64,000 bases of DNA, taken from Lysobacterales bacterium. Its GTDB lineage: Bacteria; Pseudomonadota; Gammaproteobacteria; Xanthomonadales; Wenzhouxiangellaceae. The notes under the pieces are model-generated. The model was not told the DNA's origin. It worked only from the letters and a program-made list of their open reading frames with translations, and did not search any database. The translations under genes and the position numbers were made by a program. The DNA is taken from contig PBLG01000026.1 of assembly GCA_002722315.1 (NCBI GenBank), forward strand, positions 41,112 to 105,111, given 5' to 3'. The first letter of the stretch is position 1; the number at the start of each line of letters is the position of its first letter. Below, one piece after another: positions 45,546 to 55,101 of this stretch.

Positions 45546-47351
45546 ATGACTGACCAGCAGCAGATCAAGGATCGGCCGAGCAGCCGCAACGTCACTTCGC
45601 TGAAGGCGCTCAAGCCCTATGTTCGCCGCTACAAGCTCCAGATCGGGCTTATCGGCCTGTTCCTGACCCTGGCGGCCGCCGGCACCATCGCGATTCCGGC
45701 GGCGGTCGGGCAGGTCATCGACAAGGGCTTCATGGCCGACGATCCCGATACCATCAATCTCTGGTTCTGGCTGCTTTTCGGCGCCGCGACGTTGATGGCC
45801 GTGGCCGGCGGCATGCGGTTTTACTGGGTGTCATGGCTGGGACAGCGAATCGTCACCGATCTTCGACGCGATGTTTATTCGCAGGTCATCCGGATGGAGC
45901 CGGAGTTCTTCGCCACCACGCGCACCGGCGAGGTGCTCTCAAGGCTCAACACCGACACGACGCTGGTCGAATCGCTGATCGGCTCCAGTGCATCGGTGGC
46001 CGTGCGCAATCTGCTGATGCTGATTGCCAGTTCCATCATGCTCGTGGTCACGGCACCTTCGCTGGCCGGTGTCATCGGCCTGATGATTCTGTTGGTGGCT
46101 TTGCCCGTCATGGTTCTGGGCCGATGGGTACGGCGCCTGTCGCGTGATGCGCAGGATCGTGTTGCCGATTTCTCGGCGCACGGAGACGAGACCATAAACG
46201 CGGTGCCGACGGTTCAGGCCTTTGCCCAGGAGGGGCGCGAATCGGACACCTTCGCCGGACAGGTCGAGAGCGCCTTCGATGCCCAGAAAAGCCGGATCTT
46301 CGCAACCACCATCCTGATCGTGCTGGTCATCGTGCTGACCTTCGGCGCGGTGACTTTCGTGCTGTGGCTTGGCGCGCACGCCGTGCTGGACGACCGGCTG
46401 AGCCCGGGCCAGCTCAGCCAGTTCGTGCTCTACGCCCTGCTGGCGGCCGGGTCCACGGCCTCGCTCAGCGAGGTCTGGGGCGGTGTCCAGCGGGCCGCCG
46501 GCGCGATGGAGCGGCTGGCCGACCTGCTGACCGCCACCAACAGCCTGCCCAAGGCCGAAGAGCCCGCGGTATTCCCGGCCGGTTCGGTCGGACTTGCCTT
46601 TTCCGGCGTGACGTTCGCCTACCCGTCGAGGCCAGACGAACCTGTGCTCAAGCATCTGGATTTCGAAGTCAACCCGGGTGAAACCGTGGCGCTGGTGGGT
46701 CCGTCGGGCGCCGGCAAGAGCACGATCTTCCAGCTGATCCTGCGTTTTTACGACCCGGATTCGGGCCGCGTGCTGATCGGCGGGCACGACATCCGGGACT
46801 ACGACCCGACAGACCTCCGCGCGGCGCTCGGACTGGTGTCGCAGGACGTGGTGCTGTTTTCCGGCACGGCCGCCTACAACCTGCGTTACGGCAGGCCGGA
46901 GGCGCTGGACGAGCAGGTTCGCGATGCCGCGAGGCTGGCCCAGGCGCACGATTTCATTCACGCGCTTCCCGAAGGCTACGACGCGTTCCTCGGCGAGCGC
47001 GGCATCCGGCTTTCCGGCGGACAGCGACAGCGCCTCGCCATTGCCCGCGCCCTGATCAAGACCCCCAGCATCCTGCTGCTGGACGAGGCCACCGCCAGCC
47101 TGGACGCCGAAAGCGAGCGCCTGGTGCAGCAGGCCATCGACGAGGCCAGTCGCGACCGCACCGTACTGGTCATCGCGCACCGCCTGGCGACGGTCAGGCG
47201 CGCCGACCGCATTCTCGTGATCGAAAACGGAGAACTCGTCGAGCAGGGGACCCACGACGAATTGATGCGTGACTCCGGGCTTTACCGGCGACTGGCGCAG
47301 TTGCAGTTTCCCGACGAAGTCGCGGAACCGGAAGCCGTCGATACAATCTGA
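45546..47351 (+). CDS. ABC exporter half-transporter (MsbA/lipid-exporter type)
   Basis: A 601-residue fusion of a six-helix membrane domain (about 25-310) and an ATP-binding domain (about 345-590). Walker A is G-P-S-G-A-G-K-S-T, the signature L-S-G-G-Q-R-Q-R-L-A-I-A, Walker B I-L-L-L-D-E-A-T-A-S-L-D, and the H-loop V-I-A-H-R-L. It would work as a homodimer. The membrane region resembles MsbA- and LmrA-like exporters of lipids or drugs. It lies 97 bases downstream of rarD. No lipopolysaccharide gene is nearby, so I did not assign msbA. Confidence 0.92.
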   Translation: MTDQQQIKDRPSSRNVTSLKALKPYVRRYKLQIGLIGLFLTLAAAGTIAIPAAVGQVIDKGFMADDPDTINLWFWLLFGAATLMAVAGGMRFYWVSWLGQRIVTDLRRDVYSQVIRMEPEFFATTRTGEVLSRLNTDTTLVESLIGSSASVAVRNLLMLIASSIMLVVTAPSLAGVIGLMILLVALPVMVLGRWVRRLSRDAQDRVADFSAHGDETINAVPTVQAFAQEGRESDTFAGQVESAFDAQKSRIFATTILIVLVIVLTFGAVTFVLWLGAHAVLDDRLSPGQLSQFVLYALLAAGSTASLSEVWGGVQRAAGAMERLADLLTATNSLPKAEEPAVFPAGSVGLAFSGVTFAYPSRPDEPVLKHLDFEVNPGETVALVGPSGAGKSTIFQLILRFYDPDSGRVLIGGHDIRDYDPTDLRAALGLVSQDVVLFSGTAAYNLRYGRPEALDEQVRDAARLAQAHDFIHALPEGYDAFLGERGIRLSGGQRQRLAIARALIKTPSILLLDEATASLDAESERLVQQAIDEASRDRTVLVIAHRLATVRRADRILVIENGELVEQGTHDELMRDSGLYRRLAQLQFPDEVAEPEAVDTI

Positions 47352-47382
47352 ACCCGTACTGAAACCACCAGGAGCCCGACGC

Positions 47383-47937
47383 ATGGCATACCGAACAGCA
47401 GGCACATTTGGACGATCGTTCTTCATGTTCGCAATCGCGATTGCTGCATTGATCGCCGGAGGCTGCGCCAGCAAGCCGTCGGACAACGTGATGATTGCCG
47501 ACGCGCGAGCCGCCGTGGTGCGTTTCGTCGACAGCGACCCCGGTTTGCAGGACTGGGTCAACCACGCCCATGGCTATGCAGTGTTCCCGAGCATGAACAA
47601 GGGCGGTTTCGGGGTGGGCGGTTCCTACGGGCGCGGCGTGGTATTCGAGCGCGGGGAGCCGGCGGGCACGACCAGCAGCGTGCAGGGAACGGTCGGATTG
47701 CAGATCGGGGTTCAGAACTTTGCCCAGATCATCTTCTTCCAGGACGAAGCCGCAATGCGCACTTTTCAGCGCGGCAACTTCGAGTTCTCGGCCCAGGCCA
47801 CGGCGATCGCCGCCACCGCCGGGGCGGCCAAGACGACCAGTTACGAGAAAGGCGTAGCAGTGTTCATCATGGCCAAGGGTGGCCTGATGGCCGAAGCGTC
47901 CGTAGGCGGTCAGAAATTCGAATACCAGCCGCTGTAG
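47383..47937 (+). CDS. YSC84/SYLF-family lipoprotein
   Basis: A 184-residue lipoprotein whose signal peptide ends in a lipobox, L-I-A-G-G-C (about residue 28). The mature domain is the YSC84/SYLF type. It has H-G-Y-A-V-F-P-S-M-N-K-G-G-F-G-V-G-G near 65, G-T-V-G-L-Q-I-G-V-Q near 106 and A-V-F-I-M-A-K-G-G-L-M-A-E-A-S-V-G-G near the end. In eukaryotes SYLF domains bind lipids; bacterial ones are uncharacterised lipid-binding proteins of the envelope. ATG 47383 follows CAGGAG. It lies 31 bases after the ABC exporter gene, hinting at co-transcription. Confidence 0.88.
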   Translation: MAYRTAGTFGRSFFMFAIAIAALIAGGCASKPSDNVMIADARAAVVRFVDSDPGLQDWVNHAHGYAVFPSMNKGGFGVGGSYGRGVVFERGEPAGTTSSVQGTVGLQIGVQNFAQIIFFQDEAAMRTFQRGNFEFSAQATAIAATAGAAKTTSYEKGVAVFIMAKGGLMAEASVGGQKFEYQPL

Positions 47938-47999
47938 CAAGCGATTCGATCGAGGCGTGATCAGATAATCTTTACGCGCCGGGCGGCACACTTGCGCCC

Positions 48000-49028
48000 A
48001 TGAAAAGCGACGACCTGCTGCGTCCGGACGCCGGCGGCCTTTATTGCGAGGCCGGGGATTTCTGGATCGATCCGCTCCAGCCGGTCGGGCGCGCGATCGT
48101 CACGCACGCCCACGCCGACCATGCGCGCGCGGGTTCCGGCGACTACCACACGGCAAGCGACAACCTCCCGATCCTGGCCGCGCGGATCGGCGAGGGCGCG
48201 CCGCACCACGGTCACGAATGGGGCCGGCCTTTCGAACTGGGCGATACCCGCGTGACGCTGTTTCCGGCCGGGCACATCTTCGGCTCCTCGTGGGTGCGCA
48301 TCGAGTCCGATGCCGGCACCTGGGGCGTGTCGGGGGACTTCAAGCGCGCCGCGGATCCGACCTGCCCGCCATTTCATCCCGAGCCGGTGGACGTCTGGCT
48401 GACCGAGTGCACCTTCGGCCTGCCGGTCTACCGCTGGCCGGCGCCCGAGCAGGTGATCGACGAAATTCTCCAGTGGTGGCGCGACTGTCGCAAGGCCAAC
48501 CGGCCCGCCGTACTGTTCTGCTATGCGCTGGGCAAGGCGCAGCGCATCCTCGCCGAGCTGGCCGGGCGCACTGACGAGGCGGTCTGGCTGCATGGCGCCA
48601 TGCGGCCGCTGGTCGATGCCTATCGCGAGGCGGGCGTCGCGATGTTGCCGACAAGACTGGTGTCGGAGGCCGAAAAGGCCGAAAAATTCGCCGGCCAGCT
48701 TGTCCTGGCGCCGCCCTCTGCGGCCGGATCGACCTGGATGCGCCGTTTCCCCGGACATTCGGCCGGCTTCGTGTCGGGCTGGATGCGTATCCGCGGCAAC
48801 CGCCGCCGGCGCGGCTATGATCGCGGGTTCGTGATGTCCGACCATGCCGACTGGCCGGCGCTGGTCGATACCGTCGCGGACATGAAGGCGTCACGCGTGA
48901 TCACGATTCACGGCAACGGCGAGGCTTTGGCGGGTTACCTGGGTGCCCGGGGTCTCCAGACCGAATCCTGGAACCTGCGCGCTACCCTTGCCGATTCAGC
49001 GAAAAACCGACCGGCAAGTCCGGCATGA
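48000..49028 (+). CDS. Ligase-associated DNA exonuclease (metallo-beta-lactamase fold)
   Basis: A 342-residue nuclease of the ligase-associated MBL type (Exo of the Lhr gene cluster). The metal site is in V-T-H-A-H-A-D-H-A (35-43), followed by G-H-I-F-G-S-S and S-G-D-F-K-R. The C-terminal beta-CASP-like part includes S-D-H-A-D-W and the W-L-T-E-C-T-F-G segment. It is predicted to degrade DNA single strands 5' to 3' or trim ends during repair. It is the first gene of a tightly coupled four-gene cassette; its stop overlaps the ligase start by four bases (ATGA). Confidence 0.93.
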   Translation: MKSDDLLRPDAGGLYCEAGDFWIDPLQPVGRAIVTHAHADHARAGSGDYHTASDNLPILAARIGEGAPHHGHEWGRPFELGDTRVTLFPAGHIFGSSWVRIESDAGTWGVSGDFKRAADPTCPPFHPEPVDVWLTECTFGLPVYRWPAPEQVIDEILQWWRDCRKANRPAVLFCYALGKAQRILAELAGRTDEAVWLHGAMRPLVDAYREAGVAMLPTRLVSEAEKAEKFAGQLVLAPPSAAGSTWMRRFPGHSAGFVSGWMRIRGNRRRRGYDRGFVMSDHADWPALVDTVADMKASRVITIHGNGEALAGYLGARGLQTESWNLRATLADSAKNRPASPA

Positions 49029-50635
49029 AGCGCTTCGTTCGACTTTTCGAGGCGCTGGACCGAACCACAGGCACCAATGCGAAGGTCTCGGCGATGGTGG
49101 AGTATTTTCGCGAGGCCGAGCCGGAAGACGCGGCCTGGGCGGTGTACTTTCTTACCGGACAGCGGCTCAAGCGCCTGGTGGGCACCCGGGAACTGCGCGA
49201 ATGGACCGGCGAATTCTCCGGCCTGCCGTCCTGGCTGGTCGAGGACAGCTACGAGCACGTCGGCGACCTGGCCGAGACCATGGCGCTGCTGGCGCCCGAG
49301 CCCGACATCGCGCCGGCCGAGCTGCCGGCATTGCACCACATGGTCGAAAAGTGCATTCGACCGCTGAGTGCGATGACCGACGAGCAAAGGCGGACGGCGG
49401 TGTTCGAGCAGTGGCGTCATCTCCCCGGCACCGCGCGATTTCTCTACAACAAGATGATCACCGGCGCGCTTCGCGTGGGTGTGTCGAAACGGCTGGTGAC
49501 CCGCGCGCTGGCCGAGCTGGCCGGCGTGGATCCGGGCCTGACCGCGCATCGGCTGATGGGCGACTGGCAGCCGACGCCGGAGAACTTCCGGCGGTTGCTG
49601 ACCGGCGAGGGCGACCACGATCATGCAACCCCTTATCCGTTCTTCCTGGCCTCGCCGCTGGAGGCCGAGCCCTCGACCCTCGGATCGGCCGCCGACTGGC
49701 GCGCGGAGTGGAAATGGGACGGCATCCGCGCGCAGCTGATCCGACGCGCCGACGAGACCATCCTGTGGTCGCGCGGTGAGGAGCGGCTGGACGGCCGTTT
49801 TCCGGAAATCGAGCAGGCCGCGGCCGGGCTGCCGGACGGGACGGTGATCGACGGCGAGATCATGGCCTGGCGCGGCGGCGGGCGAGACGAAGGACCGCTG
49901 CCGTTTTCGGTACTGCAGACGCGCATCGGCCGCAAGAAGCCCGGTGCCAGGACGCTGGAGAGAGCGCCCGCGGTGCTGCTGGCGTTCGACCTGCTCGAGT
50001 ACCAGGGTCGGGATTTGCGGGCCTGTCCGCTGGATCGTCGGCTCGAAATCATGTCGGACATGGTCGCATCGGCCGGCGATGCAATTAGGATCTCGGAATC
50101 GGTTGCTTTCGATCGATGGGACGAGTTGCCGGCGCTTCGAGCCTCCAGTCGCGAACGCGGGGTGGAAGGCTTGATGCTCAAGCGGGCCGATTCACCCTAC
50201 CGGGTCGGCCGCAAGCGCGGCGACTGGTGGAAATGGAAGGTCGACCCCTATACCTTCGACGGCATCCTGCTCTACGCTCAGCCGGGCCACGGCCGGCGCT
50301 CTGGGCTTTTCACCGACTACACCTTCGCGGTGCATTCGGGGGATGACCTGGTGCCGGTGGCGAAGGCTTATTCGGGGCTCAAGCAGGACGAGATCGACGA
50401 ACTGGACCGCTGGATCCGCGCAAACACCCGCGAGCGATTCGGCCCGGTCCGATCTGTGGAACCGGTACATGTTTTCGAACTGGCCTTCGAGGGCATCGCG
50501 CGATCGGGTCGGCACAAGTCCGGCATCGCGCTGCGGTTCCCGCGCATCCACCGCTGGCGGCGGGATCTTGGCGTCGGCGATGCCGATCGGCTCGAAGACC
50601 TCGAGCGTCTGCTCGCGGACCCGAGTGCCGACTGA
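49025..50635 (+). CDS. ATP-dependent DNA ligase of the Lhr/MPE/Exo cluster
   Basis: A 536-residue ATP-dependent DNA ligase. An N-terminal DNA-binding helical domain (about 1-195) precedes the nucleotidyltransferase domain. The adenylated lysine is Lys230 in E-W-K-W-D-G-I-R. Motifs L-W-S-R-G-E-E-R, I-D-G-E-I-M and the later E-G-L-M-L-K and W-W-K-W-K are present. An OB-fold domain follows (about 415-530). It is distinct from the NAD-dependent LigA and from LigD; it works with the flanking exonuclease, helicase and phosphoesterase. Confidence 0.94.
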   Translation: MKRFVRLFEALDRTTGTNAKVSAMVEYFREAEPEDAAWAVYFLTGQRLKRLVGTRELREWTGEFSGLPSWLVEDSYEHVGDLAETMALLAPEPDIAPAELPALHHMVEKCIRPLSAMTDEQRRTAVFEQWRHLPGTARFLYNKMITGALRVGVSKRLVTRALAELAGVDPGLTAHRLMGDWQPTPENFRRLLTGEGDHDHATPYPFFLASPLEAEPSTLGSAADWRAEWKWDGIRAQLIRRADETILWSRGEERLDGRFPEIEQAAAGLPDGTVIDGEIMAWRGGGRDEGPLPFSVLQTRIGRKKPGARTLERAPAVLLAFDLLEYQGRDLRACPLDRRLEIMSDMVASAGDAIRISESVAFDRWDELPALRASSRERGVEGLMLKRADSPYRVGRKRGDWWKWKVDPYTFDGILLYAQPGHGRRSGLFTDYTFAVHSGDDLVPVAKAYSGLKQDEIDELDRWIRANTRERFGPVRSVEPVHVFELAFEGIARSGRHKSGIALRFPRIHRWRRDLGVGDADRLEDLERLLADPSAD

Positions 50636-50642
50636 CCAGCAC

Positions 50643-53072
50643 ATGGAGGCGTATTTCGCCCACCGCGGCTGGCCGGTGCTGGATTTTCAGCGGCGCGCCT
50701 GGGCCGCCTATGGTCGGGGCGCCAGCGGGCTGATTCATGCGCCCACGGGCAGCGGCAAGACGCTGGCGGCGTGGGGTGGGGCGGCCGAGGAATTGCTGGG
50801 GAACGGGCCGAGTGGATTGAACTACCTCTGGCTGACGCCGCTGCGGGCGCTGGCGGGCGATACCGCGAGGGCGCTTGCGCGGCCGCTGGATTTTGCCGGT
50901 ATGCGGGATGCGGTCGGCCTGAGAACAGGCGATACCTCTTCGCATCTGAAGAAGAAGATGCTGCAGCAGCCGCCGCCGGCCGTGGTGACCACGCCCGAGA
51001 GCCTGTCGGTGATGCTCAGCTACGCCGATGCGTCCAGATTGCTGGGACGTCTGCGCTGCGTGTTCGTCGACGAGTGGCACGAACTGATGGATTCCAAGCG
51101 CGGCGTGCTGCTGCAGCTCGCGCTGGCCCGCCTCAAGGCGCTGAATCCGGCGCTGAGGATATGGGGCCTGTCGGCCACGCTGGGCAACATCGACGAGGCG
51201 GCCGACGTGCTGCTGGGCGTTTCCGGTGCGCCGCTCGAAGGTGCTCGATCGCGAATCGAGATCGTCGCGGGCACAACGCCGCGCGAGATCGACCTGGTCT
51301 CATTGCTGCCTGAGCGCATCGAGCGCTTCCCATGGGCCGGGCGGGTCGGGGTGCACCAGCTCAAGAAGGTGGTGGCGCGGATCGAATCGGCCGCGTCCAC
51401 GCTGGTGTTCACCAACACGCGTTCGCAGGCCGAGACCTGGTTTCACGCGATCTCGTCGGTATGTGCGTGGCCGGAAGCGGTTGCCCTGCACCACGGCTCC
51501 ATCGACCGCCAACTGCGCGCGTCGGCCGAACAGGGTCTGGTCGACGGTCGGCTGAAATGCGTGGTCGCCACCGCCAGCCTGGATCTCGGCGTGGACTTTC
51601 CGACCGTCGAGCAGGTGATCCAGATCGGCAGCCCCAAGGGCATCGCGCGGCTGATCCAGCGGGCGGGCCGTTCCGGGCACCGGCCCGGCGGACGCGCGCG
51701 GCTGGTCTGCGTGCCCACCCACGCGCTGGAAATCCTGGAGCTTGCGGCAGTGCGAGAGCGTCTCCGGGAGGGTCGCGTGGAAGCCCGCCTTCCGCTCCGG
51801 CTGTCGCTGGACGTGCTGGCCCAGCACCTGGTCACAATCGCGCTGGGCGGCGGGTTCGCGCCGGACGCCATGTTCGACGAAGTCCGCGGTACGCATGCAT
51901 TTGCCGGGCTGCGACGCGAACAGTGGCAGTGGGTGCTGGACTTCATCACGTGCGGCGGGCCGGCCCTGAAGGCGTACCCCGATTTTCAGAAGGTGGTCGA
52001 GTCCGGCGGGTTGATGCGGGTGCCCAGCCGCCGCATCGCGATGCTGCACCGGCTCAATATCGGGACCATCACGGCCGACGGCGCGATGCAGGTGCGGTTC
52101 GTCAAGGGCGGCGCCCTGGGCAGCATCGAGGAGCGGTTCCTGGCCAGGCTCAGGCCCGGCGACCGATTCGTCTTCGCCGGCCGCACACTGGCGCTGGTGC
52201 GAATTCGCGACATGACTGCATACGTGCGGCTGGCATCCGGAAAAGCCACCATACCGGCGTGGGCCGGCGGTCGACTGCCGCTATCGACGCTGCTGGCCGA
52301 CGGCATGCTGAAGCTGATCGACAGTCTTGGCGCAGGACAGTATCCGGAAACGCCGGAGGCCGATGCGGCCAGGCCGCTGCTGGATCTGCAGCGGCAGGTC
52401 TCGGCGTTGCCCGGGCCCGGTCGGCTCCTCGTCGAGCGAACCGCGTCGCGCGAGGGGCATCACTGGTTCGTCTATCCGTTCGCCGGCCGGCTTGCGCACG
52501 AGGGCCTGGCCGCCCTGGTGGCATGGAGAATTGCGCGGGCAAAACCAGTGACCTTTTCGATCACGGTCAACGACTACGGCTTCGAGCTGGTCAGCGCCGC
52601 GCCCGTTTCGCTGGACCGCGAAGACTGGCGCCGCCTGCTGGCACCGGCCGCGCTGGTCGACGATATCGCCGCCAGCCTGGATGCGGCGAACCTCGCGAAG
52701 TCCCGCTTCCGGGATATCGCGCGCATCGCCGGCCTGGTCCAGCAAGGCTATCCGGGCAAGCGCAAGGCCACGCGCCAGCTGCAGGCCTCCAGCAGCCTGA
52801 TCTTCGAGGTGCTCAGCGAGCACGATCCCGAAAACCGCCTGTTGGCGCAGGCGCGTCGGGAAGTGCTGGAAGCGCAGCTCGAGCTTCGCAGAATCGAGAG
52901 CGCGCTGGAACGCGCGGCCGGCCAGGAGATCGTCGTGGTCGAAACCGAGCGATTCAGTCCGCTGGCGTTCCCGCTATGGGCCGATCGACTTCGGGCCAGC
53001 CTGTCGACCGAGGACTGGCAGGTGCGGGTGGCTAGGATGCTGCAGCGTCTTGAAGGCCGGGCCGCCGAATGA
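50643..53072 (+). CDS. Lhr-Core type superfamily-2 DNA helicase
   Basis: An 809-residue ATP-dependent 3'-5' helicase of the Lhr-Core type. Motif I is A-P-T-G-S-G-K-T (33-40), motif II D-E-W-H near residue 141, motif III L-S-A-T-L-G and motif VI Q-R-A-G-R-S-G. The winged-helix and Lhr-specific C-terminal domain extends from about residue 370 to 800. In other bacteria this helicase unwinds DNA-RNA hybrids and DNA in repair. It starts 7 bases after the ligase stop and overlaps the phosphoesterase gene by four bases. The short acidic tail ends E-G-R-A-A-E. Confidence 0.94.
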   Translation: MEAYFAHRGWPVLDFQRRAWAAYGRGASGLIHAPTGSGKTLAAWGGAAEELLGNGPSGLNYLWLTPLRALAGDTARALARPLDFAGMRDAVGLRTGDTSSHLKKKMLQQPPPAVVTTPESLSVMLSYADASRLLGRLRCVFVDEWHELMDSKRGVLLQLALARLKALNPALRIWGLSATLGNIDEAADVLLGVSGAPLEGARSRIEIVAGTTPREIDLVSLLPERIERFPWAGRVGVHQLKKVVARIESAASTLVFTNTRSQAETWFHAISSVCAWPEAVALHHGSIDRQLRASAEQGLVDGRLKCVVATASLDLGVDFPTVEQVIQIGSPKGIARLIQRAGRSGHRPGGRARLVCVPTHALEILELAAVRERLREGRVEARLPLRLSLDVLAQHLVTIALGGGFAPDAMFDEVRGTHAFAGLRREQWQWVLDFITCGGPALKAYPDFQKVVESGGLMRVPSRRIAMLHRLNIGTITADGAMQVRFVKGGALGSIEERFLARLRPGDRFVFAGRTLALVRIRDMTAYVRLASGKATIPAWAGGRLPLSTLLADGMLKLIDSLGAGQYPETPEADAARPLLDLQRQVSALPGPGRLLVERTASREGHHWFVYPFAGRLAHEGLAALVAWRIARAKPVTFSITVNDYGFELVSAAPVSLDREDWRRLLAPAALVDDIAASLDAANLAKSRFRDIARIAGLVQQGYPGKRKATRQLQASSSLIFEVLSEHDPENRLLAQARREVLEAQLELRRIESALERAAGQEIVVVETERFSPLAFPLWADRLRASLSTEDWQVRVARMLQRLEGRAAE

Positions 53073-53731
53073 AGCTCTCGCTGGCCGGCAACGAAGTCGA
53101 AATGCTGCCGGAGCGCGCGGTGTGGTGGCCGGCGCGTGGAACCGCGGTGATCGCCGACGTGCACCTGGGCAAGGACCAGGTCTTTCGCCGGTCGGGCATC
53201 GCGATTCCCGCCGCCGTCCTCGATTCGGAGCTGGCGATGCTGGATTCGCTCATCCGGCGTACGCGCTGCGAGCGCCTGCTGGTACTCGGCGACTGGGTGC
53301 ATGCCGCGCCTGTAGAGGGCGAATCCTGGCCGACGGCGATTGCAAGATGGCGGGCGCAACACGACCAGCTGGCCATCGACCTGGTGCTCGGCAATCATGA
53401 TCGGCACCTGTCGCGCTGGCTGGACACGTGGCGGATCGACGCGCACCTTGAACCGATGCAGATCAATGGCTTGGCGATGTTTCATGAAATCGATCCTGAA
53501 GTACCGGGCGCAGGCATGTCGGGTCATCTGCACCCGGTGGCGTGGCTTCGCTCGGGTCGGGAGAAAGCGCGCCTGCCGGCGTTCGCCAGGCGCGGCGATC
53601 ATCTCGTTCTTCCGGCGTTCGGGCGCTTTACCGGGGGGTTCGACGGGCAGGAACGAGGCCCGTGGAAGTTGTTCCCGATTGCCGGCGACCGGGTCGTGGA
53701 ACTGCCGCCGAGCTCCGGGCGCGGCCGGTAA
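53069..53731 (+). CDS. Ligase-associated metallophosphoesterase
   Basis: A 220-residue Mn-dependent phosphoesterase/nuclease (MPE of the Lhr gene cluster, PdeM-like). The metal sites are D-V-H (30-32), G-D-W-V-H (74-78), G-N-H-D (108-111) and S-G-H-L-H-P near 151. It would clean DNA ends or cut single strands before ligation. It is the fourth and last gene of the cassette, overlapping the helicase stop. A 164-base gap with a candidate promoter separates it from the acyl-CoA dehydrogenase gene. Confidence 0.93.
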   Translation: MKLSLAGNEVEMLPERAVWWPARGTAVIADVHLGKDQVFRRSGIAIPAAVLDSELAMLDSLIRRTRCERLLVLGDWVHAAPVEGESWPTAIARWRAQHDQLAIDLVLGNHDRHLSRWLDTWRIDAHLEPMQINGLAMFHEIDPEVPGAGMSGHLHPVAWLRSGREKARLPAFARRGDHLVLPAFGRFTGGFDGQERGPWKLFPIAGDRVVELPPSSGRGR

Positions 53732-53787
53732 CTCGCGGCGTGCAGCCGCCCGGCGATCACGTAGTGAGCGCTCCCCGCTTCGACCAC

Positions 53788-53816
53788 CGGACAGCCGGGA
53801 CTGGAGGCACTAGAAT
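53788..53816 (+). promoter_or_regulatory. Candidate promoter for the acyl-CoA dehydrogenase gene
   Basis: A -35-like CGGACA and a -10-like TAGAAT are separated by exactly 17 bases, about 80 bases before the start codon. Between them and the start, 53861-53893 is rich in degenerate AAACCGG/AAACCGA heptamers resembling one arm of the intergenic repeat elements; no second arm is obvious. Confidence 0.4.
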
Positions 53817-53895
53817 CAAGGTCAGCCGGGCACCCGACGCCCGCGCCCGAAAATTTTTCGCCGGAAAACCGAACCCGAAACCGGAAACCGAATCG

Positions 53896-55101
53896 ATGAA
53901 CCTGACCCAGACCGAGCGATCCCGCGAACTCCAGCAGAAACTCGAAGCTTTCCTGAACGAACGCATCGAGCCGTTCGAACGTGAAATCCAGCAGCGCATC
54001 GAGCAGGGCGCCGATCGCTGGCAGGTGCCGGACGGCATGGCAGAGCTGAAGCAGGCTGCGCGCGACCGTGGCCTGTGGAATCTGTTCCTGCCGGACGCAC
54101 GGCTGGGTGCCGGACTCAATACCCTGGAGTACGCGCCGCTGGCCGAGGTGATGGGCCGGTCGCTGATCGCGCCCGAGGTGTTCAACTGCAACGCGCCGGA
54201 TACCGGCAACATGGAAGTGCTGTATCACTACGGCTCGGAAGAGCAGAAGGATAAGTGGCTGGAGCCGTTGGTGGCCGGCGAGATTCGCTCGGCATTCTGC
54301 ATGACCGAGCCCGGAGTGGCGTCGTCCGACGCGACCAACATGGAAGCCACCGCGGAGATTGACGGTGACGAGGTGGTCCTCAACGGCCGCAAGTGGTGGT
54401 CGACCGGCCTGGGACATCCCGACTGCAGGATCCTGATATTCATGGGCTTGACCGATCCGGCGGCCGAACGCCATCGGCGGCACTCGATGGTCCTGGTGCC
54501 GGTGGACGCCAAGGGCGTGAAGATCGAGCGGATGCTCCACGCGATGGGTTTCGACGATGCGCCCTACGGCCATGGGGAAGTCTCCTTCAGCGACGTGCGG
54601 TTGCCGAAATCCGCCATCATCGCCGGTCCCGGCCGAGGTTTCGAAATCGCGCAGGGCCGGCTCGGGCCGGGGCGAATTCACCACTGCATGCGCTCGATAG
54701 GCCTTGCCGAGAAGGCGCTTGAGCTGGCCTGCAAGCGCGCGCTGTCGCGCCAGGCGTTCGGCAAGCCGCTGGCGAAACTGGGCGGCAACGCCGAAAGAAT
54801 CGCCGATGCGCGCATCGCCATAGAGCAGGCCCGCCTGCTGGTGCTCAAGGCCGCGTGGACGCTGGACGAGAAGGGTATTCGCGGCGCGATGAGCGAGGTC
54901 TCCCAGATCAAGGTGGCCGTGCCGCGCATGGCGCTGGAGGTCATCGACATGGCCATGCAGCTGCACGGCGGCGCCGGCATGTGTGAAGACTTCCCGCTGG
55001 CCCAGGCCTGGGCCGGGGCGCGCTCGTTGCGCATCGCCGACGGGCCGGACGAGGTACACAAGATGCTGGTGGCGCGGTTCGAGTTTGGGCGGTATCGATA
55101 A
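53896..55101 (+). CDS. Acyl-CoA dehydrogenase
   Basis: A 401-residue flavin-dependent acyl-CoA dehydrogenase (ACAD10/11-like group). The segment A-F-C-M-T-E-P-G-V-A-S-S-D near residue 135 and G-R-K-W-W-S-T-G near 160 bind FAD. R-Q-A-F-G-K-P-L lies near 290 and Q-L-H-G-G-A-G-M near 355. It should oxidise acyl-CoA substrates in beta-oxidation-like degradation, possibly of 4-hydroxy acids. The following gene is a phosphotransferase-like kinase. In vertebrate ACAD10 and ACAD11 these two activities are fused in one protein. The start follows the heptamer-rich leader. Confidence 0.9.
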   Translation: MNLTQTERSRELQQKLEAFLNERIEPFEREIQQRIEQGADRWQVPDGMAELKQAARDRGLWNLFLPDARLGAGLNTLEYAPLAEVMGRSLIAPEVFNCNAPDTGNMEVLYHYGSEEQKDKWLEPLVAGEIRSAFCMTEPGVASSDATNMEATAEIDGDEVVLNGRKWWSTGLGHPDCRILIFMGLTDPAAERHRRHSMVLVPVDAKGVKIERMLHAMGFDDAPYGHGEVSFSDVRLPKSAIIAGPGRGFEIAQGRLGPGRIHHCMRSIGLAEKALELACKRALSRQAFGKPLAKLGGNAERIADARIAIEQARLLVLKAAWTLDEKGIRGAMSEVSQIKVAVPRMALEVIDMAMQLHGGAGMCEDFPLAQAWAGARSLRIADGPDEVHKMLVARFEFGRYR

